Source: Candidatus Undinarchaeales archaeon
Lineage (GTDB): Archaea > SpSt-1190 > JASMDC01
Assembly (NCBI GenBank): GCA_030753015.1
Contig: JASMDC010000066.1
Span: 1 to 11,681 of the forward strand
Length of the DNA: 11,681 bases
Direction of reading: 5' to 3'
Below are positions 6,460-11,681 of this stretch, in pieces. The notes beneath the pieces are model-generated. The model worked only from the letters and a program-made list of their open reading frames with translations, was not told the DNA's origin and did no database searches. The position numbers and the translations under genes were made by a program. Position 1 is the stretch's first letter; every line of letters begins with the position of its first letter.

Positions 6460-9201
6460 CTAGTCGTATGCCTCTTCCCACATCCGCTCTTGGGCCTTCC
6501 GCACTTCCGTGAGGACAAGTATCGCAACACCCGCTAGAGTCAGCTTTGCCGCATCGGCCAGAGGGAGCAGGGAGGTGCCGAGCATCCCTGCTACCGGGGT
6601 GAAGACCACGACCGCTAATATCACTGCTGAGGCGAGCACCGAGATGAGGAGCGAGGGATTGGATAGCGGATTGATATGGACCAGGGACACCCTGTGGGTC
6701 CGGCACCCGAATGCCAGGAAGAGCTGCATGAGCACGAAGAGCGTGAAGACCGAAACACGCGCCACACCCAGATCACCGGCATCGAGGTATCTCTGGAAGA
6801 GCCATAGACAGGAACCGGCGATGACAAGCCCGTAGAGGACGACGTCGGTAATGATGTCACGAGAGAGAAGCTTCTCAGTCGGGTTCCTCGGCGGCCGGTT
6901 CATGATCGACCGCACTGGTGGCTCCAGACCAAGAGCGAGTGCGGGGGGGCCGTCCATCACGATGTTTATGAGAAGGATCTGGATGGGAGTGAGCGGAGCC
7001 GGCATCCCGATCGCCGTTGCGACGAACATGAGCGTGAGAGCTGCGACGTTCGCGGTCAGCTGGAACCGGAGGAACTTACGTAGGTTCGTGTAGATAGTGC
7101 GCCCCTCTTTCACAGCGGTCACGATCGTCGCGAAGTTGTCGTCGGCCAGGATCATATCGGCCGTCTCCTTGGCCACGTCGGTGCCGATGATCGCCATGGA
7201 CACACCGATGTCGGCCTTGCTGAGAGCCGGCGCATCATTGACACCGTCACCTGTCATGGCGACGATGTGGCCCTTGGCCTTGAGCGCCTCGAGGATCCGC
7301 ACCTTGTGCTCCGGGGTCACCCTGGAGAACACATTGCATTGCAAGACCTTCTCTCCGAAAGCCTTGTCGTCCATCTCATCGATCTCTGAGCCGGTACACG
7401 CCTCATCGTTATCTTCGAGGATGTCCAGCTCGCGGGCAACTGCCATCGCTGTGTGCTTCTGATCGCCCGTGATCATGACCACCCGTATACCAGCGGCCCT
7501 GCACTGTGCAACCGCGTCGTGGACCTCGGCCCGAGCGGGATCGATCATTCCCACCAGACCTGCGAACACCAAGCCGGTAGGATCGTCCTTCCGGTTGTCA
7601 TCACCGTAGGCGAAAGCAAGCACTCGCATGGCCTTCTCGCAGAAAGCGTCGTTGACTTCCTCGATGCATGCCACCTGATCCGGGCCGAGTGGAAGTGACT
7701 TACCATCGAAGTATACATGGTCGCACATGTCGAGCACGACATCAAGGGCGCCCTTCACGAACGTCACGGTGGCGCCCGATTCGTGGTCCTGATGCACCGT
7801 CACCATGTGTCGGATATCGGACTCGAAGGGCACCTCATCGATCCGCTTGAGCCTCTTGGTGAGTATATCGGTCGCTCCGGCCTTGTAGCCGAGGACCTTC
7901 AGGGCAGCTTCGGTTGGATCACCGATCGCCTCACCGTCCACGAGAGCCGCGTTGTTGCATAGAAAGGCCACTTCGGCGAGCGGGAAGAGCTCCTCTGGAT
8001 CAGCCTGGGCCTGACGACCGTTGACATCGGTAGCGGCCTCGCCCGCGGCATCGGCACTGTGACAGCCTGCGCTCACATCGGGATCGAAGAAGAAGTCACC
8101 GTGATGGGAATATCCGTCACCGGTGACCAAGAAGCTCCGCCCGTTGAAGAACACCTCGCGAACGGTCATCTTGTTATGGGTCAACGTTCCCGTCTTGTCC
8201 GAGCAGATGACCGTTGTGCACCCGAGCGTCTCGACCGCTGGAAGCTGTTTGACGATCGCCTTCTCTTCAGCCATCCGTCGCATACCCAAGGCGAGCGTGA
8301 CCGTCACGACCGTCGGTAGCCCTTCCGGGATCGCTGCCACGGCAAGGCTCACGGAAACAGAGAACACCTCAACGATGTCATGTCCGGACATCATCGACAG
8401 CACGAAGAAGAGCGTGCACACCAGCACTGCGAAAGCGCCCAGCTTCTTGGCCAGGTCCGCGATCTGAACCTGGAGTGGAGTGGGCCCGGGCTCCTCGGCG
8501 ACGATGCTGGCGATCCTGCCCATCTCCGTGTCGATACCGGTGCCGATGATAACGGCCACGGCCCTCCCACGTGTCACATGCGTCCCCATGTAGACCATGT
8601 TGGTCCTCTCGGCCAGGGGCACATCGTTTGTGATCCGGTCCGCCCGCTTGGCCACAGGGAGCGACTCCCCGGTAAGGGACGACTCGTCAACCTGGAACGA
8701 GTAGGCCTCGATGAGGCGGGCATCGGCGGGGACCTTCTCACCCTCCTCCAGAAGAAGGATGTCTCCAGGGACGATATCAGCTACATCGACGATCTCTTCG
8801 GTGTCATCGCGTAGCATTCGCGCCGTGAAGCTGGACATCTGCTTCAGCGCGTCCACCGAGCGTCGGGACATGATCTCCTGGCGGAACCCGAGCGAGCAGT
8901 TCAGCACTGTCGCCAGGAATATACCCACCGCATCCTTGGTCTTCCCGACAAAGTAGGATACGATAGCGGACACCAGGAGAAGGAGGATGAGCGGCTCAAG
9001 GAACTGATCGAGGAGCAGGCGCCATGCAGGCCGTCGCTCCGCCTCAGGAAGCTTGTTTTGCCCGAAGCGGTCCAGGCGTTCGGCCGTTTGTCGGTCCGAG
9101 AGCCCAGCAAGGGTCGTCCCCATCTCCACGAGCACGTCATCTAATCGCTTCTTGTACATAGGATCGTCCGCGGCCACGAGAGGCGGGTGGTCAACGACCA
9201 T
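6460..9201 (-). CDS. P2A-type (PMR1/SPCA-like) cation-transporting ATPase 2
   Basis: This 913-residue paralogue of the pump at 3763-6444 is complete. It has TGES (177-180), M4 with IPEGL (Glu293), DKTGT with phosphorylated Asp335, KGALD in place of KGAPE (Lys483), TGD (578-580), GDGVND (651-656), M5 with TANVAAL (Asn718), and M6 with N746-IVM-D750-GPPALALG. Like its neighbour it has only the site-II residues of SPCA-type pumps. The stretch between DKTGT and the KGA motif is about 34 residues longer; the extra part (about 362-405) is rich in His, Asp and Ala with one Cys. ATG 9201 is supported both by TATATA 26.5 bases upstream and by GGAGG 8 bases upstream. An alternative leaderless GTG at 9177 has TTTTAAAA about 27 bases upstream. 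Two diverged pumps may serve different ions, affinities or conditions; the ion (Ca2+ most likely) is inferred. Confidence 0.93.
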   Translation of the reverse strand: MVVDHPPLVAADDPMYKKRLDDVLVEMGTTLAGLSDRQTAERLDRFGQNKLPEAERRPAWRLLLDQFLEPLILLLLVSAIVSYFVGKTKDAVGIFLATVLNCSLGFRQEIMSRRSVDALKQMSSFTARMLRDDTEEIVDVADIVPGDILLLEEGEKVPADARLIEAYSFQVDESSLTGESLPVAKRADRITNDVPLAERTNMVYMGTHVTRGRAVAVIIGTGIDTEMGRIASIVAEEPGPTPLQVQIADLAKKLGAFAVLVCTLFFVLSMMSGHDIVEVFSVSVSLAVAAIPEGLPTVVTVTLALGMRRMAEEKAIVKQLPAVETLGCTTVICSDKTGTLTHNKMTVREVFFNGRSFLVTGDGYSHHGDFFFDPDVSAGCHSADAAGEAATDVNGRQAQADPEELFPLAEVAFLCNNAALVDGEAIGDPTEAALKVLGYKAGATDILTKRLKRIDEVPFESDIRHMVTVHQDHESGATVTFVKGALDVVLDMCDHVYFDGKSLPLGPDQVACIEEVNDAFCEKAMRVLAFAYGDDNRKDDPTGLVFAGLVGMIDPARAEVHDAVAQCRAAGIRVVMITGDQKHTAMAVARELDILEDNDEACTGSEIDEMDDKAFGEKVLQCNVFSRVTPEHKVRILEALKAKGHIVAMTGDGVNDAPALSKADIGVSMAIIGTDVAKETADMILADDNFATIVTAVKEGRTIYTNLRKFLRFQLTANVAALTLMFVATAIGMPAPLTPIQILLINIVMDGPPALALGLEPPVRSIMNRPPRNPTEKLLSRDIITDVVLYGLVIAGSCLWLFQRYLDAGDLGVARVSVFTLFVLMQLFLAFGCRTHRVSLVHINPLSNPSLLISVLASAVILAVVVFTPVAGMLGTSLLPLADAAKLTLAGVAILVLTEVRKAQERMWEEAYD

Positions 9202-9209
9202 TTTAAAAA

Positions 9210-9214
9210 CCTCC
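9210..9214 (-). promoter_or_regulatory. SD site of ATPase 2
   Basis: Reading the minus strand, GGAGG lies 8 bases before ATG 9201. If transcription starts at the ATG from the TATATA box, this site is not in the mRNA. It would be used only on longer transcripts, for example read-through from the secreted-protein genes upstream. Confidence 0.6.
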
Positions 9215-9224
9215 CCCTCAAGAG

Positions 9225-9230
9225 TATATA
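9225..9230 (-). promoter_or_regulatory. TATA box of ATPase 2
   Basis: TATATA is centred 26.5 bases before ATG 9201, the same spacing as for the genes at 1410 and 1930. Further AT-rich candidates lie nearby: TTTTAAAA at 9201-9208 and ATAAATA around 9235-9241 on the minus strand. The start of transcription is therefore not certain. Confidence 0.55.
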
Positions 9231-9258
9231 CGAGTATTTATCTACACGTGAGGAATCC

Positions 9259-10536
9259 CTACGCTATGGGGGTCAGCACGTACATGCTGGATGTCGACTC
9301 CTCAGTGTCGGGCACGTGCTCAGGTGTGCAGATGCCGAAGGAATCGAGAACGTCGCAACCACCACATCTCTCGGGTGCGGTCTCACAAGCGGCCGTCTTG
9401 GGCCCGGGCTCGTAGTCGATGAGACAAGATAGCTTGTTGCCACAGTCCATCATCAGCTTGGATTTGAGGGCCGCGGCAGTTAGCTCTTGCTGATCTGGCA
9501 GCTTGTGGCTCGCTGCCTCCAGTCGGTCGCACAGCACGGTCTTCACGGACACGTCAGCGTCATAACCGAACTCCTGCTTGAAGGTCTTGTCCGCCTCCTT
9601 GTACTTCTCCATCAGGTTCTTAGAGCTTCCTTGGAGCCCCGCCATGTCCGACAGGTGCTGACGGCACACAACCGGCCACTTTTCGAAAGGGGCGCGGCGA
9701 CACTGCATATCGAACTTCTTCTTCACCGCGACCATCGCCTTGAGGTTGAGGGCGATGTCCTGCATGTTCTCAAGATAGTCGTCCACGGCGTCGGTGCTCC
9801 TCTTCAGTTCACGCGAAATCTCGCAGAAGCTCTCGAGGTCCGCGAAGTCCTTGGCCACATCGGATGCCTTTCCCTTGAGCCTTAGCCACCAGTCCTTGAG
9901 GGAGAAGGTACCACCTATCCCACAACTCTCCTTGATACAGTCCACCCGATTCTTGCACTCGGCCACCCGCCGTTCCATGTTCTGTAGGCACAGGGCCTCC
10001 TTCATCTGGTCGTTCATACCCTCGCCGAACGCCTCTATCCGGTAGAGTTCCACCGCATTGTCGGGATCCGCGCACACCGCGTCGATGTCGATCCCGTCCG
10101 GATCGATGTCGGTGATGGTCTCCTTGAACTCCTCGACCGTACGATCGGTACCGAGCCGGCAGAGGGCCCGGAACTCCTCGATGCGGTCCTCACAGGTCGT
10201 GCAGAGTGAGTGAGCATAGTACCGCACCTCGTGGAACTCCCTACCAAGGATGCAGAGCAGGAGTTCCTTCTTGGTCAAGTAGGCAAAGGTCTGGCCCATG
10301 AACTCAGCGGTCGTCGACGCACTGGTGAACGAGGGGCAGGCCTTCATGCCAAGGTCCGCCGAGAAGTCCTTGAGGTCGGCCTTGTACGACATCCCTATGG
10401 CCTCTTCCTCCAGTAGTACAGCCTTGCACGTCTCCTGCTCGAAGGGCGGTGGGACGCACTCGACGGCCATGCCCGGGAGGGTGAGCATAAGGACGACTAA
10501 TATTGCGATCATAGCCGGGCAGCGGTAGCTATCCAC
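9259..10536 (-). CDS. Secreted Cys-rich helical protein, unknown function
   Basis: I do not recognise this 425-residue protein. GTG 10536 is chosen because GGAGG lies 9 bases upstream; ATG 10512 is possible, and the frame is open to 10596. The N-terminus has a signal peptide: a short head with one Arg, hydrophobic core IAILVVLMLTLPG and a likely cut after GMA. There is no lipobox. The rest is mostly charged, probably alpha-helical sequence with 22 cysteines, an even number that fits 11 disulfides outside the cell. Cysteine pairs include SLCTTC, DCIKESC and RCGGC. No membrane anchor is seen at the C-terminus, so it is released or held by a partner. It overlaps the end of the preceding gene by 8 bases, so the two products are probably co-translated and may act together. 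ATPase 2 follows after 57 bases. Confidence 0.82.
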   Translation of the reverse strand: MDSYRCPAMIAILVVLMLTLPGMAVECVPPPFEQETCKAVLLEEEAIGMSYKADLKDFSADLGMKACPSFTSASTTAEFMGQTFAYLTKKELLLCILGREFHEVRYYAHSLCTTCEDRIEEFRALCRLGTDRTVEEFKETITDIDPDGIDIDAVCADPDNAVELYRIEAFGEGMNDQMKEALCLQNMERRVAECKNRVDCIKESCGIGGTFSLKDWWLRLKGKASDVAKDFADLESFCEISRELKRSTDAVDDYLENMQDIALNLKAMVAVKKKFDMQCRRAPFEKWPVVCRQHLSDMAGLQGSSKNLMEKYKEADKTFKQEFGYDADVSVKTVLCDRLEAASHKLPDQQELTAAALKSKLMMDCGNKLSCLIDYEPGPKTAACETAPERCGGCDVLDSFGICTPEHVPDTEESTSSMYVLTPIA

Positions 10537-11681
10537 GGCTGCATCCCTCCTCCCATCCACCGGGATTCTGTACGAGTGAAACAGGGCTCTGGGCAAGGAC
10601 CGTGGTCCCCTTCCTCAGCTGGAGGATCGCCGACGTCGGAACGGCAGGGAGTGCACCGTCCTGACATCCTGTCGCGAAGGACGTGCGGATGAGCACGCCG
10701 CGCGGAGTGGAGAGCATGCTCGCCACATTCCCCTTGACGGTCCGGGGACCGGCCGTTATCTCAGGTACCACGGACCGCTCGTTGAGCCCTTCGGTGCCAT
10801 CGGCCTCAACGGTCACGTACACGTCCAGGTCGAATCCGTGGACGAGCTGGAGCTGGAACACCCGGGGAGGATCCACACCCACTATCTCCATGGCGAGAGG
10901 GATCGAGGTGAGAACTAACACGGGGAGGATCGAAGTGCCACGTCGGCCGAGGCTATCGATGCTGAACGTCAACTTATGCTGCCCCAAGGGCGCATCATCG
11001 TGCTGGAGCAAGGCTCTGAGAACGCCCCTGCGTCCGTCCTCGCCCAGCTCGAGCCCGGCGATGGGAGCTATCCGGGTCTTGCCATTGACAGTGAAGTTGA
11101 GCTGCATCTCGGAGCGGCGTACTTCTGTAACCGCCTCATCGCTCCCCTGATAATCGATCGTGAAGGGGAGGGTGAGGGTGGCCCCATTCCGTATGGCTTT
11201 TTCGCTCACCTGCCTCTTGTCGTCGAGGAACGCCACATCGAGCTTGCGGTACTGCTCGGGGAAGGGAACGGATACTTGGGTCGTGAGCGCGAGCACTTCG
11301 TCAGCGTAATCTATGACCACTTTGAGCTTCTCGTATCCCGGGGTAAGGGAGTTGACATCGAACGCGGTCGTGATCTTGTGCTCGACACCGTTACGCTTAT
11401 GCTCGATGGCGCTTGCAGGTACGCCGCCAAGGGTCACGGTGAAGTCGTCCTTACGGGGGACTAGTTGTGGTGGGTTCACGACGACACCGAACGTCACGAT
11501 ACCGTCCTCCACGTCACCTATCTTGGTGAGGTGTGCGAGCATCGTCGGCCGCACGCACCCGTCGGCCTGGCAGAGCTGGGCCAGGCGGCAGGTGGCCACG
11601 AGCGCTCCTTCATGGAGACAGCCACATTCCTTGAAGAAACAGACCTGGCCCGAGTCCACGCAACCGATCTCCTTGTCCCCG
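10529..11681 (-). CDS. Cys-cluster and Ig-like-domain surface protein, 5' end outside window
   Basis: The frame is open through the right edge, so the N-terminus is missing; GTG 11659 is unlikely to be the start because the codons before it continue the same Cys-rich pattern (GDKEIGC). The first visible segment is a cysteine cluster with spacing C-x6-C-x4-C-x-C-x9-C-x5-C-x4-C. Then come about 330 residues of beta-strand-like sequence with alternating hydrophobics and VNPP/VDPP-type linkers, looking like about three tandem Ig-like or CARDB-like domains. The protein ends GGWEEGCSRG with no membrane anchor. Two more Cys occur near the C-terminus. The cysteines and beta domains suggest an extracellular protein, but its signal peptide cannot be seen. 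Its end overlaps the start of the secreted Cys-rich protein by 8 bases, so they form one operon. I recognise no family. Confidence 0.75.
   Translation of the reverse strand, partial: GDKEIGCVDSGQVCFFKECGCLHEGALVATCRLAQLCQADGCVRPTMLAHLTKIGDVEDGIVTFGVVVNPPQLVPRKDDFTVTLGGVPASAIEHKRNGVEHKITTAFDVNSLTPGYEKLKVVIDYADEVLALTTQVSVPFPEQYRKLDVAFLDDKRQVSEKAIRNGATLTLPFTIDYQGSDEAVTEVRRSEMQLNFTVNGKTRIAPIAGLELGEDGRRGVLRALLQHDDAPLGQHKLTFSIDSLGRRGTSILPVLVLTSIPLAMEIVGVDPPRVFQLQLVHGFDLDVYVTVEADGTEGLNERSVVPEITAGPRTVKGNVASMLSTPRGVLIRTSFATGCQDGALPAVPTSAILQLRKGTTVLAQSPVSLVQNPGGWEEGCSRG
10546..10550 (-). promoter_or_regulatory. SD site for the secreted Cys-rich protein
   Basis: GGAGG on the minus strand, 9 bases before GTG 10536 and inside the end of the preceding gene. 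It decides GTG 10536 over ATG 10512, which has no SD-like sequence at a suitable distance. Confidence 0.6.

Overview
The window reads as a GC-rich archaeal chromosome segment. It contains a deoxyhypusine synthase (an archaeal/eukaryotic enzyme). Several genes have a TATA box centred about 25-27 bases before a start codon, the spacing expected for leaderless archaeal mRNAs, while operon-internal genes carry Shine-Dalgarno (SD) sites of the GGAGG type. The lineage cannot be fixed from this sequence. A thermoplasmatal or DPANN-like archaeon would be compatible, but that is only a guess.

Layout. Bases 1-460 hold no convincing gene but contain several clear inverted repeats, possibly a structured RNA or control region. 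Four plus-strand genes follow: a PfkB-family sugar/nucleoside kinase (489-1367); a small unknown protein ending in four 17-residue repeats (1410-1904); deoxyhypusine synthase (1930-2889); and, coupled to it by a TGATG overlap, a PH-like-domain protein with a Gln-rich, Trp-spaced 13-residue repeat tract (2889-3698). A poly-T stretch then precedes a PMR1/SPCA-type P2A cation ATPase (3763-6444).

A second, diverged ATPase of the same class (6460-9201, minus strand) faces the first tail to tail across a 15-base gap. Upstream of it on the minus strand lies a two-gene unit. One gene (10529-11681, running off the window) encodes a Cys-cluster protein with probable Ig-like beta domains. The other (9259-10536) encodes a secreted helical protein with 22 cysteines after its signal peptide. 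Their reading frames overlap by 8 bases.

How the genes may work together. The kinase, the repeat protein and deoxyhypusine synthase each appear to have their own promoter, so they are neighbours rather than one operon. The two ATPases probably export or sequester Ca2+ or a similar divalent cation. The secreted pair is probably a disulfide-stabilised surface complex. Its position just upstream of, and on the same strand as, the second ATPase allows read-through co-expression, but no functional link is shown. The least explained items are the 17-residue repeat protein, the secreted Cys-rich pair and the structured 5' region.
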